Of a DNA stretch of 64,000 nucleotides, positions 35,476 to 48,271 are shown piece after piece. The DNA comes from Ricinus communis. Lineage: Eukaryota > Streptophyta > Magnoliopsida > Malpighiales > Euphorbiaceae. Each line of letters begins with the position of its first letter. Positions within the stretch are counted from its first letter, which is position 1. Location of the stretch: contig NC_063261.1 in NCBI RefSeq assembly GCF_019578655.1, positions 21,391,626 to 21,455,625 of the forward strand, in the 5' to 3' direction. The notes beneath the pieces were generated by a model, which did no database searches, was not told where the DNA came from, and worked only from the letters and a program-made list of their open reading frames with translations. A program made the position numbers and the translations under genes.

Positions 35476-37915
35476 ATGGGAGACATCACCAATCACATCT
35501 TTGCCAATTCTTGCTTCCTCTTCTTTGGCCTTCTGCTTCTGCTAGCTTCAACATTGTCATTAGCCAATGCAAAAGTTCACCACCATGACTTTGTTGTATG
35601 TCTTCTTTAGCTAAGCTCTTTTGATATTTTTCTTTTGTCTGTTTCTTAATTCCTTCTTTTAGATAGTTAACATTTTTGAGATGGAACAGGTTCAAGCAAC
35701 AAAAGTAAAGAGGCTGTGTAAAACTCACAATACTATTACAGTAAATGGGATGTTTCCTGGACCAACCATAGAAGTGAACAGTGGAGACACACTGGTTGTC
35801 AAAGTTACCAACAAAGCTAGATACAATGTTACCGTTCACTGGTAATTTCATAAATCTACAAGTTTTTTTACCCACTAGGAAAGTGATTTTACAATTACTT
35901 GGGTCTTTATTTACTATAACTTTTATTAATTTTTTGTAGGCATGGCATTAGACAGATGAGAACAGGATGGGCTGATGGGCCAGAATTTATAACTCAGTGC
36001 CCAATTAGACCAGGAGGGAGTTACACCTACAGGTTTACAATTGAAGGACAAGAAGGAACACTGTGGTGGCATGCTCATAGCTCATGGCTTAGAGCCACTG
36101 TTTATGGTGCTCTAATTATTTACCCAAAAGATGGAACCTCATATCCTTATGCTAAGCCCAAAAGAGAAACACCCATTCTTCTTGGTAATGATATCACTCA
36201 TTACAACCTCAAAATGCATATTAGTATTAACTTTAATCACTAAATAGCATTTGCTAGTTATGATTTACTATGATCATGGAACTAATAGTGATTGTTTTGA
36301 TCATAATTATCAGGAGAATGGTGGGATGCTAACCCTATTGATGTGGTGAGGGAGGCAACTCGAACAGGAGCTGCTCCAAATATATCTGATGCTTATACCA
36401 TCAATGGTCAACCTGGTGATCTTTATAACTGTTCTAGTAAAGGTATTTTCTATAACCATCTGCCAAAAACATTACAAGTTTAGATCCTGATAGCTCATTC
36501 TCTTTAGAATTTTATGAAAATACTGCTGATCAATTAAGCGAATAGCGCAGTTGTCTCTAGGATGAGCATAAATAACTGTATTAACTGAAATTTGAATCTT
36601 TTGTGCAAAGTCTTTTCTTGTTATTCAAAGAAGATGACCTCTTGAGTCAACTATAATGCAGAAACTGTCATCGTTCCAATTGGATCCGGCGAGACACACC
36701 TCCTCCGAGTCATCAACGCTGCGCTCAATCAACCACTGTTCTTTACAATTGCCAACCATAAGTTCACAGTTGTAGGTGCTGATGCCTTGTATCTCAAACC
36801 CTTTAGCACTTCAGTCATCATGCTGGGACCAGGACAAACAACCGATGTTCTGATCTCCGGTGACCAGCCACCAGCAAGATACTACATCGCAGCACGTGCC
36901 TATCAAAGTGCACAAAATGCTCCATTTGACAATACCACAACTACTGCAATTCTTGAATATAAGTCTGCCCCTTGCCCTGCTAAGTGCCTGACTAGCAAGC
37001 CAATTATGCCTCCATTGCCTGCTTTCAATGATACACCTACAGTCACTGCCTTTAGCAAGAGCCTCAGAAGTCCCAGAAAAGTTGATGTTCCCACTGAAAT
37101 TGATGAAAATCTCTTCTTTACAATTGGGTTAGGACTCAATAAATGTCCTAAGAATTTTCGGGCTAGGCGATGCCAAGGACCGAATGGTACTCGCTTCACT
37201 TCTAGCATGAACAACGTATCTTTTGTGCTTCCATCCAACTTTTCCTTGCTCCAAGCTGCTAGGCAAAACATTCCTGGAGTTTTCACCACTGATTTTCCAG
37301 CTAAGCCTCCTGTTAAATTCGATTATACTGGTAATGTAAGCCAATCACTTTGGCAACCTGTTCCAGGCACTAAATTGTACAAATTGAAGTATGGATCAAG
37401 GGTGCAGATTGTGTTACAGGACACAAGTATTGTCACACCTGAGAACCACCCAATTCATCTTCATGGGTATGATTTCTATGTCATTGCTGAAGGGTTTGGA
37501 AACTTCAATCCTAAAAAAGATACAGCTAAATTCAACCTTGTTGATCCACCAATGAGGAATACAGTTGCAGTACCTTCAAATGGATGGGCAGTCATTAGAT
37601 TCGTCGCAGACAATCCAGGTAAAAAAGAAAACTTTTCAAGTTTAGAAACACTAGTTTTGTACACTTGAATTTTTCTTCCACTAATCGAGCGTCTATCTGG
37701 TAGTGCACAATGACGAGAATTTAAGCCCTGGAAGAAAAGGTTTCTGTTAACATTAAATTCTGTGTGTTTGTCCTAATTAAACAGGTGTATGGATAATGCA
37801 TTGTCACTTGGATGTTCATATCACATGGGGACTGGCCATGGCTTTCTTGGTAGAAGATGGAATTGGAGAGCTGCAGAAACTAGAACCTCCTCCAAATGAT
37901 CTGCCTTTATGCTAG
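35476..37915 (+). CDS. LAC12: Laccase, LAC5/LAC12 type (second of tandem pair)
   Basis: A tandem paralog of the laccase at 26981. Six exons: 35476-35595, 35690-35841, 35940-36184, 36314-36442, 36662-37618, 37785-37915. Intron positions and phases are identical to those of the first copy. The product has 577 residues. A signal peptide covers about 1-32. Copper ligands: H90/H92, H135/H137, H478/H481/H483, and H540-C541-H542 with H546. The axial residue is Leu551. It differs from the first copy by shorter introns, a slightly shorter exon 5 and a strong miR397 target site in exon 5. The family oxidises phenolics in the apoplast during lignification. Orthology to LAC12 rather than LAC5 is a guess. 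A TTA repeat lies in the 3' flank near 38062-38085. Confidence 0.93.
36711..36731 (+). promoter_or_regulatory. Predicted miR397 target site in the second laccase
   Basis: These 21 bases, within the codons for VINAALNQ, pair with the conserved plant miR397 with one mismatch (microRNA position 2) and one G:U wobble (position 9). The cleavage centre at positions 10-11 is fully paired. miR397 is an established regulator of laccase mRNAs. The equivalent bases of the first laccase have four mismatches clustered in the microRNA 5' half. The pairing was made from memory of the miR397a sequence. Confidence 0.75.
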
Positions 37916-38780
37916 AGATTGACAAATAGAAACATATGAAAACCCATCAACAGTACTTATAAGCCCAAACATAGGGGCAGGCTTTTTCTTTTTTGTCATT
38001 CATAGTATTCATATTTTCTGTGTTGGTTTTCCCTGCATTTGGGGATATAGTTCTTGTTCCTTTATTATTATTATTATTATTATCATTTTTTTTTTCTTTT
38101 GGGGATAGATAGAGTTAAAAGGTGGGTTTATTTAGAAGAGATGGTGCTTTTTGCAAAATATAGCTGCCATCTTATTTGTTAAAGTACCCACATATTGTTT
38201 TCATTGTTTCTAATAATACAATAGTTCTTCTTAGCACTCTTCACTATTCGATTAGAATGCTTCTCTTATATGTTTTGGGAAAATGCAGGAGAAAAAACAT
38301 AGTTCTATTTGCTTTCAATTAAACAAACAAGATTAAAAGAAAAAGAAGAAGAAACCACAATCATGTCATTAAAATAAGTCAATGTTGTTACAACTTACAA
38401 CTACTATCCACAAGTGAATTACTAAACTAATAGGAACTTACTTTAAGTGAAAAGTAATCAACTGATTGATTGAACCATAAGAAAAATACTGTTGTATCTT
38501 GAACATTGATTAAGCAATTGAATGTTAGTTACAATTTTATTTAGCAAAATTATAGTTGAAAGAAAAAAAAAGATCTAAACAATAAATTCAAAAATTAGGT
38601 GAGCAGAAGGATTAAAGAGGGGAACATCTAATTTTGACATGAAAATTAATTCTTCACAAGAAAAAACAATTGAAAATTTCATGGAAATTTACATTTCTAT
38701 GTTTCCTGGTGACCCTAAATGGCTAATTGCAAAACAATAGAATTATACATAATATATTTATATATGTACGCTTATGGAAA
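37916..38780. other. Convergent 3' flanks of the second laccase and CHX gene C
   Basis: The two genes point toward each other. The stretch holds their 3' UTRs, a TTA microsatellite (38062-38085) followed by poly-T (38088-38096), and no gene. Confidence 0.6.
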
Positions 38781-41657
38781 TCATCCATGTGCTTGGCTAT
38801 TACATCTTAGAGAACTCATGCGAAAGGAACCATGTTTGGATTCATCAAGATCCACATCGCTCTGTTTGACGACTAATACAGACATGTCAGAATCATCAAA
38901 GTCTGGCGAAGCAAGTGCATCCCCAAGAACACCTAATTCAGGATATTCAATCCATACTAACATTTCCTTTTCATACTGTGATCTCCTTGGAACTTTCCCT
39001 ACTATGACAAGTTTATATTTTCTCCTCAAAGACCTAATCACGTCCATCATTTGCAGTCCATTGTTTGCTACCATTTGAGAGCAAGAAACATAAGCGTTGG
39101 TGATGCTAGTCTGCCTGAATTCTTGGACGGATAATTCATCTAGTTCCTTCTCTAATTCACATGTGTCATCTTCTTCTCCACCCTCTTCTTCATCTTTTGA
39201 GATTATTCTGAACATGGTGATTCTCATCTGAGGATTGCCAGACATCCTGTCTGCTAATGCTAATGCTTCGCGATCATCAGGACCGCCAACAAACAGCACC
39301 GCGACACTAAAGTAGTGGGCTGTGCTCTTGGTCTGATGCAATCCTCTATCTACTAAAATCCCAACAGTGCAATATGCAATTTCTTGTAGGGTAGAGTTAA
39401 AAATCCGAATATTACCTTGTAATCGTTTACCTAGTCGGCTGTCATTAAATGGAACAATGATCAAAGGAATATGTTTGTCCCTTGCAAGGTTGCAGATGAT
39501 GTTATGCATGCTCTTGATTGGCGCCACTGCAACAAATGGTTGGATCGCGACAGAATCATTGGAGTTGGCCTCGAAATTCCTGAAGGCATGTATGATGTGG
39601 TGTGAATTGTGAGGCATGAATCTTTTCTTGTTCTTCGTGTAAGGAATTAGCAATGGAACTGCTCGACCGACAAGCTCAACAAGGTGAGTAACATAAACAC
39701 ACATTGGACTGCTTTTATTAGGATTGAATGCATTAAGCAAGGTAATCATGCTTTTAACATTATCTTCATCATAAACGCATGAAAGAGCTCTTAATTCAAC
39801 TTCTTTTGGTGTTGATTGCATCGTTTGTATCGCGAAAGCTTCGACGTAGGCAGAGTTAATTAGTCTAGCCTGAGGCTTGTACAGAATTTGAATGAAAGGG
39901 CAAAAAACACCAGTTAAAAAGAGGCTGAATAAGACTGCTGTTGTATAACACTGAGTGCTCAACGTCTGCAGTCAACAAATAAAAAAAAGAAAAATTATTA
40001 GTCTACCGATTAATGAAAACTTTCTAGACCAATCCTAACTAGAAACTGCTTCATACAAATGCAACACGACACATATTAAAGTATAACTGAGTAGTCAATA
40101 GTGCTAAACTGGGTCCATAATCATGTTAAAAAAGAGAAGATAAAAACTGCTACTAATTGGAATTTTACCTTATCCGTATACCATCTTCCATAAAGGTATA
40201 AATCCTGTACCCCTTTCAAGTTCAGAATGACTCCCAGCATAAAAGCATTTTTAAGTTTGATATCAAAGAATGATGAGGCAAGCATAGTTCCCAATATCTT
40301 CGTCGCAGTCAATAAAATAAGTTTAACAAGAAATACACCAACTGCCTGTATATCCTTGATTGATGATACATCTGTTTGAAACCCAACTTGAACATAGAAC
40401 AAAGGCAAGAAAAATTCTGTAACCATTAGCTCCGATTTCTCTACTAGTATGGACCCTAATGGCGGTCCATCTGGTATGACTAAACCTATGAGTACAACAC
40501 CAGGAATAAATACACCCATAAATATATCAGCCATTACTGCCCCCCAGAAAGCACATAATACTGATGCTACAACAAAAATGCTTTGTATTGGTTTCCCATC
40601 TGGTTTTCTCCTGATAATTTGTAGAATTAACGGTCTGACAATGCAGATGGCGAAAAGAATCACTGAGAACATGAGGAAAAAATTTCTAACAGCACCAACA
40701 TAACTTTTCATGAAAACAATAATCAGCGTTGAAACAAAAAGAGTAACTAGAATATTGTTGAACGTTTCCGATAGCATGGCAGTGGACAGGGCAAGTTGGC
40801 CCAATTCGGTAGTTAAAAGATTATGCTCTTCCAAGAGATTGGCAATAGCAGGGAAATAACTTATATTCATTCCAACAATTTTGAAGAATGAACTCGGGCC
40901 CTGAAAGCAATTAACCAGGTACTTCTCCGTGAAAAGACTGTACAACTGGACGATCACTAGAGGAACTATGTAAGCTGTTAGGGCAATACTCCAAGCATTC
41001 TTTGCATTCAATAGCAATGCATTTGTGTCCATTTTCACAGCAGTAAGGAAGATAAAATATGCCACGCCGAAAACTACCAATGTATTGAAAACTTGCATTT
41101 CTTTAGGTGCAAAAAATGTTTCCATATACACCTTGTTCCTGCCCATGACGGAGGGTCCTAAGATTATACCTGCCTGTTAAAAAGAATATGAAAATCATAT
41201 GTTACTTGAAATGAAAGCCATTACGACAATAAACATATTTAGGATTAATCCAATTAGCTGGTGGGTTTAATATCGATGCTTTCTTAAGACCAGGATTAAA
41301 AGAAAAAAGTCAATTGTTCAGGGAATCAATGTCATTTAAGCTCAAAATAGTAACAGAATTGGGAAAAAAATATATAAAGAAGTTAGAGATTTACATGGAA
41401 AAACTTACCAGGACATTACAAACAAATTTCGGTTGTTTCAGAGGCCTAAGAGCAGTGTACACGAGCCTGGACATAACGAATATCATGATGATTTGAAACA
41501 TGAGAACTGGGGATATGAATTTGAAAGGATTATTTTCCTCATAATAAAAGATGCTATGAAATTGCTTTTCTTGTTGATATGAGAAGCAAACTGTGGGATG
41601 TGCAGTGATTCTGTCCCCATGTTTGACATAAATTGTTTTACCGCTATAAGTAGACAT
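38781..41657 (-). CDS. CHX-family cation/H+ antiporter (gene C), intact
   Basis: Exons: complement 41657-41409, 41173-40169 and 39965-38781, all phase 0. They encode 812 residues, normal for CHX. Exon 1 has the N-terminal cytosolic stretch and first helix. Exon 2 carries the exchanger domain (AGIILGPSVMGRNKVYMETFFAPKE, split here by description only at its start), with LLEEHNLLTTELGQLALS, VIPDGPPLGSILVEKSEL and LNLKGVQDL. Exon 3 has the cytosolic tail with VELVGRAVPLLIPY, GGPDDREALALADRMSGNP and a final VLGDALASPDFDDSDMSV. Both the lysine of LNLKGV and the acidic residue of the SETF motif are present, the latter as Glu. The gene has the same structure as genes A and D, so they share one origin. 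The subgroup looks like the CHX3/4/14/15 side of the family, which is uncertain. Confidence 0.9.
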
Positions 41658-42658
41658 CTTATATCCTTACGAACATGGAAAAAAAACAAAAACAAAAACA
41701 AAATAAAGATAAAAGCATTCTCAGTGCACGAAACTCCTCGTGCTGTAAAAAAAAAAAAATGGGACAGAAATGCCGTCTATCGTATTGATTTCACCATAGT
41801 TTTCGTGGAGCAATTAAAATTAATTCGCGATTTGAAACCCCGATATTCCGGCCTCCCTGTGCACTAAGAATCGCCCTCAAAGAGAGCAACAAAGAGACGA
41901 GGAAGAGGAAGAGGAAGAAAAGAAAACAAAGGGTCTCAGATATGAAAAGAAGTTGACAGGTTGAAAATTAAGGTTAGGTATGATCAGGATAATTTGTAGT
42001 AACGAATTTGTAGGTTAGTTAGTGTCCAATCCAATATAATATTTTACAGATCAAATTTCTTAAACTGCTGGTTTTCCATTAATACTTAAAACATTTAATT
42101 ATAGAACAAACTTTAAGAAGTCTCAATATATAACATCATATACAGAGACTTAAGTCAGCCCATGATTATGAATCAATCTTCAAGATAGCACCTGTAAAAT
42201 CTTACAAATTTTGGAGAAATTATAAGTACTTTAAATTATTTTATTTTTTAAAATATAATAAATAATTATTAAATATTTTATAATTCTATTAAATCTTTTC
42301 CTATAAATTTATTTTAAACTATTTGTTATAATCAAAATAACAAAAAACAGTACTTATAAAGTTGTGTTTTAGTGGGTCCAATTTTGTGCAAAAAGCACGA
42401 GATATAAGAGTGATACGAATAAAATAAGCTAATATTAATAATTTTAAAAAAAATTTAATTTAAAATAGCGTTTGTAACAAGTAGTTTTGTTGGTTGGTTA
42501 ATTGGTCACATATATAACATTAATATTATAACTCTTAACTTTTTAATTAAATTTTTTTTAATTATTCCGATAAATTATTTCTGCTGTTAAACGAGTGATA
42601 CGAATAGAAGTATTTATTTTTACCATATAATAGCAATTCAAAAGTTAGAGAAAAAATA
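41658..42658. other. Spacer between CHX genes C and D
   Basis: This contains the promoter of gene C (right of 41657) and the 3' flank of gene D. It includes a poly-A run (41747-41759) and AT-rich sequence. The 13-base word GAGTGATACGAAT occurs near 42408 and again near 42593. No gene is seen. Confidence 0.5.
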
Positions 42659-45558
42659 TTATACTATATATTGCAATCGATCGCTAAATTTACACCCTAA
42701 AGAATTTGTGTACAAATTGTTAAATAATGTATTACATCCTCTGTAATGTTGCATCACTAAGACTGACATATTCTTACTAGAACTATAGTCATCTGATAAA
42801 GCAAGTATATCACCTATAACACCTAACTCTGGATTTTCCATCCATTGTATCATTTCTTTCTCAAAATTTGTTGCAGTTGGATTTTTCCCAACAATAACAA
42901 GATCATAATTATGCTCCAAGGATTGGATCAAATCCAGCATTTGCACACTGTCATTCACGATCACTTCCTCACAGGTAACTGAAGCATTATTGACATTTTC
43001 CTCCATGAATTCCTTGATCAATAACTCATCTTGTTGCCTGTCACTTCCACTATCTCTTGAATCAATTGATCTTATCAAAGTAATATTCACATTCGGATTG
43101 TTTGACATTCTGATCGCCAATGCCAATGCTTCGCGATCATCATCACCGCCAATAAAGAGCACTGCGATGTTGCAAGAGAAGTGATTGTCTAACAGCATTG
43201 TTACAGAATTATGAGATCCTTTTTCTATCAGAATGCCGACAGTGCAGGGTGCATTTGCTTGAAGTCGGGAATTAAAGTCGCGTAACAAATGATTGCTTCC
43301 AACACCTCCACTGATCCTGCGGAAAGGAACAATGATCAGAGGAATATGTCTATCCTCGGCAAGATTGCAAATGATGTTGTCCATTGTCTTGTAGGGTGCA
43401 AGCATAATAAATGGATGTATTGTGATAAGACCATTTGAGTTTCTTGAATAATTAGAAAATGCACGCATAATTTGCTGTGAGGCGCTGTTTTTCAGTTTCT
43501 TTCCATAGACACTGCAAGGGCTTATTGATGGAGTGTTTCGACCGACAAGCTCAATGGCATGGATAACATAAGCAGAAATAGGGCTAACTGCATTAGGGTT
43601 GGAAGCTTGAAGCAGGTTGATGATGCCAGGAACATTGCATTCATGGTAAATGCTTGTAAGAATATGTAATTCCCCATCTAGAGGTATTGACTGGAGTGTT
43701 CTTGAGTATTTTGTTTCACAATCAGGATTGGTAAGCCTAGCTTGAGGCTTATAGACAATGTTTATAAATGGACTAAAAAAAGCAATGGAGAAAACACTGA
43801 ATAGCACTAATGCAGTGTAACACTGCTTATCCACAGCCTGCATAACAAAAGAAAAACATGCATTTTCTGTGAGGAATAAAATCTGGTTTGCAAGGAAATT
43901 TTGTCTATAGAAGAACATTGTGTGGTAGACAAACCTGGTTTGTAAGGAAAATCTGATAAATTGACAGCTCAAAAACCCCTTTGAAGTTCAAAATAACCCC
44001 AAGCAGAAAAGCATTTTTAAGTCTTATATTGACATATACTGAAGCCAACACAGTTCCAACAATCTTAGCCAGATAACACAAGACAATGAAGAGCAACGTG
44101 AAGTAGAAAGTACGCAGATCCTTTATTGAAGAAACATCCGTCTGATAACCAACTCGAACAAAGAACAAAGGTAGAAAAATTTCCATGATCATCAACTCAT
44201 ACTTCTCTACTAATGTTGCACCTAAAGGCGGTCCGTCCGGTATAATTGCCCCCATAAGAAAAGCACCAGGAAGATAAATTCCCCAAGCATAATCGCTCAC
44301 AGAAGTCATAATTAAAGCTCCTAACATTACTGCAATGACGTAAGTTTCATGTACTGGTTTTCCTTCTGGCGTTCTCTTGATAATTTGTCGTATAACCGGC
44401 TTAACAACATAAAAAAGAAATATAATTGGTGCAACTACCATGACGAATGTTCTGATTGAACGTATAATATCTGAATTCGTAGAAATGATTACTACGACCG
44501 AAACAACATGACTTAACATCTCGATAAGTACAGCAGATGTCATGACAAGCCGGCCCAATTCAGTAGTTTCAAGGTCTAGCTCTTCCATCACATGAGCTAT
44601 AATTGGGAAATAAGTTGTTGAGAATGCACAAGACAGGAAAAGAGATGGCAACTCCATGATATACCCAGATTTCTGCTTTGCGTTAAGAATATAGCCATAG
44701 AAATAGATGGCTACAAAAGGGACAAGATAGCTAGATAAACCAATTGTCCAAGCATTTCTTGACATCCTGAAGATTATACTTGTGTCCATTTTCACTGCTA
44801 TAATGAAGGTGTAGCATGCTGCGCCTAGTGTAGACAATGTATTGAAAATCAACATCTCTTCCTTTGGAAAAATTGTCTTCAGAAATGTCTTGTTGCGACC
44901 TAATACCGAGGGCCCTAAGATTATCCCAGCCTATATACAAGGAAAAGTGATCATGGAACAAATGCATTAACTCAATCTGTATACCCAAAATATAATATAT
45001 TATGAATGAATTAAATAAATAACATTTATGAATTTGTTTAGATTATGATTCATAATGAACAATAAGATATCAATCTTATAAGAGTCTGAATTCATCAATT
45101 ATTCGACAATAAAAAAATTAACACGTATTAAAAATTTATATCAAATCGAACAAAAATAAATATTGTACCTATTTGATTGCCAGAACACATTCTTTGAACC
45201 CACCTCACACCAAAAACATATGAATTTACAGTACATATTTGGTATTTGCAAGTTATGTGAAATCTTAAGTATGGTGATAACGAATTAACTAGAATTATCA
45301 ATTAAGAAAACAGTGATTACAGGGAAAACTTACCATGATGTTGCACACAATCTTGGGTTGTCTTAAAGGCCTGAGAACAAAGTAGACAACCCAGGAGATA
45401 CTCAACGACAAGATGACTTGAGTCGTAAAGACCGAAAATAAGGAATCAAAAGGATTTTCACCAAAGAAGATGCCTTGTGTAGACATTACTGTATCACACT
45501 TTGATACGCACATTGTTCCATTCTCCAAATGGTTTGATAAAGTGTACGTAACAGACAT
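42659..45558 (-). CDS. CHX-family cation/H+ antiporter (gene D), intact
   Basis: Exons: complement 45558-45334, 44930-43935 and 43837-42659, all phase 0, giving 799 residues. Motifs in order: AGIILGPSVLGRNKTF, VMEELDLETTELGRLVMTS, IIPDGPPLGATLVEKYEL, ILNFKGVFEL, then the cytosolic tail with IELVGRNTPSISP, GGDDDREALALAIRMSNNP and NPELGVIGDILALSDD. The C-terminus differs from gene C: after MSVLVMQHY it runs into a short unrelated tail. The start at 45558 is the first ATG of the frame. The gene lies directly upstream of gene C in the same orientation, about 1 kb apart, so the two form a tandem pair. Confidence 0.9.
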
Positions 45559-48104
45559 TCTATATTATCTTGTACTGCTTAATGGTTTAGACTGTGTAAA
45601 TTAATTAAATGAAATGGCATAAACATTTGACTGTAATGGAGAGATAAAAGATCGAGACTTAGAACTTGAAGTTTGTTTGAGATATGCCTTTGGCGTCAAA
45701 CTGTAAGTATGTGAATATAGAAAAGAAGTTGCGAATGATGAGAAGTTGGCCAGGTTAACAATCTTCAACGTGCAAAAAATAAGATCTGCTGTTAATGTAA
45801 TCTAAAGTTGAAAGCTAACAACATGGAACAGATATGGAAGAAGAACTAAATTAAGAAAATCCAATTGTATAACATGATTAGTTGTAAGTAATATATAGTA
45901 AAAGTTTATCAGTAATATCTGAATTATATATCTCTCAAGATTAGAATTGTTCCAGAAATGGCATGATGAAGAGGAAATTACAGAGTTTTGTTAGTTAATA
46001 TAGTAATGTTTAATTTGCCCTAAATAATTCTTGAAATCTGTAATTGTTGATTGTCAAATATATTATGCATCAGAACATGTGTATAAAATATTTTTTAAGA
46101 AAATAAAAAATCACTGCCAACAGAAACTATACATCTGCTTAATAAGATTATGACCAAAATTCTAATGTCTTGATTGCCTTACTATCACTTCAAATGTATT
46201 GTAATTTAGTTGTATTAGATGTTTGCAGGTTAACATAAACACAGGTTAGACATTTCAAATAAGGTCTGATAATAATAAACTTATATTTTATAATCTATCT
46301 TAAGTGGTACAAATAAGGTTTCGAATTCAAATCCATTCTCAGATACTAAATGAATATTTATCTTTATGATAAATGCGAATTAAAATAATAACAATAATAA
46401 GAAGAAGAAGCTTAGTCAGAACCTTTCATTTTATTTAAATGATTTATTAATTTTTTTTTCAAATTTTAAGATATTTTCGATTTATTTATTTATCGAAAAT
46501 GCATTATTCCCTGTTTGGATACAAGTAGAGCCGACAACAAATTGCATTTTAGGGCCAACCTAAAAGACATGTTTAACTCCTTCAGAGAGTACTTCTCTTT
46601 CTCAAGCATAATTTTAGAGGATCAGCCAGTTCCAAAACATGGTTAATTTTAGGAGACACCAAAGTTTTGTTACATCTTCAAAATCATCTGCTAATTCAGT
46701 GTCCTTTCAACATAAACGTATGCCATTATTTTATTTGTGCAGCCTTACAACTATTTGGCAAACATGTAGTTGGAATACAATTTTCTCCAGAAAATATTAT
46801 ACATGCTATTCTCAGTCCTTTATTTAGCCCTCCAGCTCTTTTAGAAAAGTACCTGGTGCTATTTTCACATGTGTAAAGATTACATTGACTAAATTTCTAA
46901 ATACATTTTCCTGGCCTTTATAACTACTTGATTTTCCAGATAATTAGCACTAATCACAAATTAGTGACAAATATATTATTACAAAACAGATGATAAACAA
47001 ACCTCCTATTTTTATTGAAATTATTAGGATATGTGCTTAAGTAATAATAAACAGAGGTACAATTACATGGTTTGGTATTCTATGATATATATATTCTTAT
47101 AATTGATCCCTCTATCCAAGCCTGTTGGATCAAGATAATTTTCTAATTATGTCAACATATCAATCCTCTACGATGGGTAATTTTGTTATCGCAGTCAGAT
47201 CGCTGTTATCCAGCATATATTCTGATCACTTTATTTATTTATTCATAGGTACCCTCACCATATGACCATGAAAATCCTCACGAAGCTCTCCCGAAATAGT
47301 TGAATCCATTACCTAATGAACTGCTGAAAACACTTCTGATTAGAAGAGCGCATACACATCGCAGCATAAAAATAAAATAAAAAGTTGAGCCTTTCAAAAT
47401 GAGGAAGATAATATAAAAGCCTAAGTTCAATGCTAAACGTAATACTGAAAAGTTATCACCCTTTGAGAAGACGCAAAAAGCATGGACAGAATTCCTGAAT
47501 AAGAGAGGTGGAACTAAGGAGTTGCCTAGGACGCAAGATGACCGAATGAGTCTCCTGAAAGGGGATTCTTAGAATCAATTGTAATGTTGCTTGGGAAGGA
47601 GTTGGCTTGTCTAGATGTCATCAGGCAAGATTGTGGATGATCCAAGTCCAACAAAAAAATTCAGATGCCTCTCATCGTTGGTAGGTGAAGCTTTTGCTAT
47701 TTAAGAATCTGCTAACTCTAGCTCTTAAGCCCTCTTTGAAACTGATCCGAAAGCTTTAGTGAACTGCTCAGATGTTGTTCCAGAGGAAGAAGTCCTTTGA
47801 TTCAAGCCTAGATCCTAAACATCAAAGAGAACAACAAACACATTAGCTGACTGGTTACTCAGGAACAGTTTGAGAAATTCTTTTTCGTTCTGCTGGGAGT
47901 AATTTCTAACAGTAGCAATGATTTTCTCCATTCGCAGTTCAGAAAAAAGAAAAAGAAAAATTAGAAGAAAAGGGTACTCTCGCCATCAAAGATCTCTTAA
48001 GAGTCCTCACAAACTTCGTACAATAATTAATTGCGAACTGTGTAAGCTACTAAGTTGACATGTCAAGCACAGAAAGGACAGTAAAGAATTCCGACAACGA
48101 CTTG
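45559..48104. other. Intergenic region right of the CHX pair
   Basis: The left part is the promoter of CHX gene D. No gene is supported. A slightly GC-richer block (about 47400-47900) has a 49-codon open frame (47423-47572) without recognisable homology. Plant repeat-like wording (GGTTTCGAATTCAAATCC near 46316) resembles a tRNA-like or transposon fragment but has no cloverleaf. Confidence 0.45.
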
Positions 48105-48271
48105 ACACGTGGCCGACATGCATGGCCAGTCTTTTGATTGTGGATGAGGCTGAGGAAACATTTCGACACATAGATAATTACTTAAGTCCCACTACTTTGT
48201 AATATTTGCACGTGTTAGACTCCTACGGTGCCACGTGTTATATTATTATGGTGCCACGTATTACTACGCGT
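48105..48271. promoter_or_regulatory. Cluster of ABRE/G-box elements with adjoining DRE core
   Basis: Three CACGTG palindromes lie at 48106-48111, 48209-48214 and 48232-48237. A fourth CACGT core (CCACGTA) is at 48254-48260. The first is in the ideal ABRE context ACACGTGGC and runs directly into GCCGAC (48112-48117), the DRE/CRT core. An ACGCGT lies at 48266-48271. Such ABRE plus DRE composites are the classic sign of a drought- or ABA-responsive promoter. No gene start is recognised beside it. The nearest stress gene is DREB2, with its TATA 4.1 kb to the right. Confidence 0.6.

Noticed and set aside
36530..36600. tRNA-like stretch in laccase intron 4 (GCGAATAGCGCAGTTG)
   Set aside because: No complete cloverleaf and no T-loop at the right distance.
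47423..47572. 49-codon open frame with hydrophilic content
   Set aside because: Stops close on both sides, with no recognisable family and no splice continuation found; kept only as a note.
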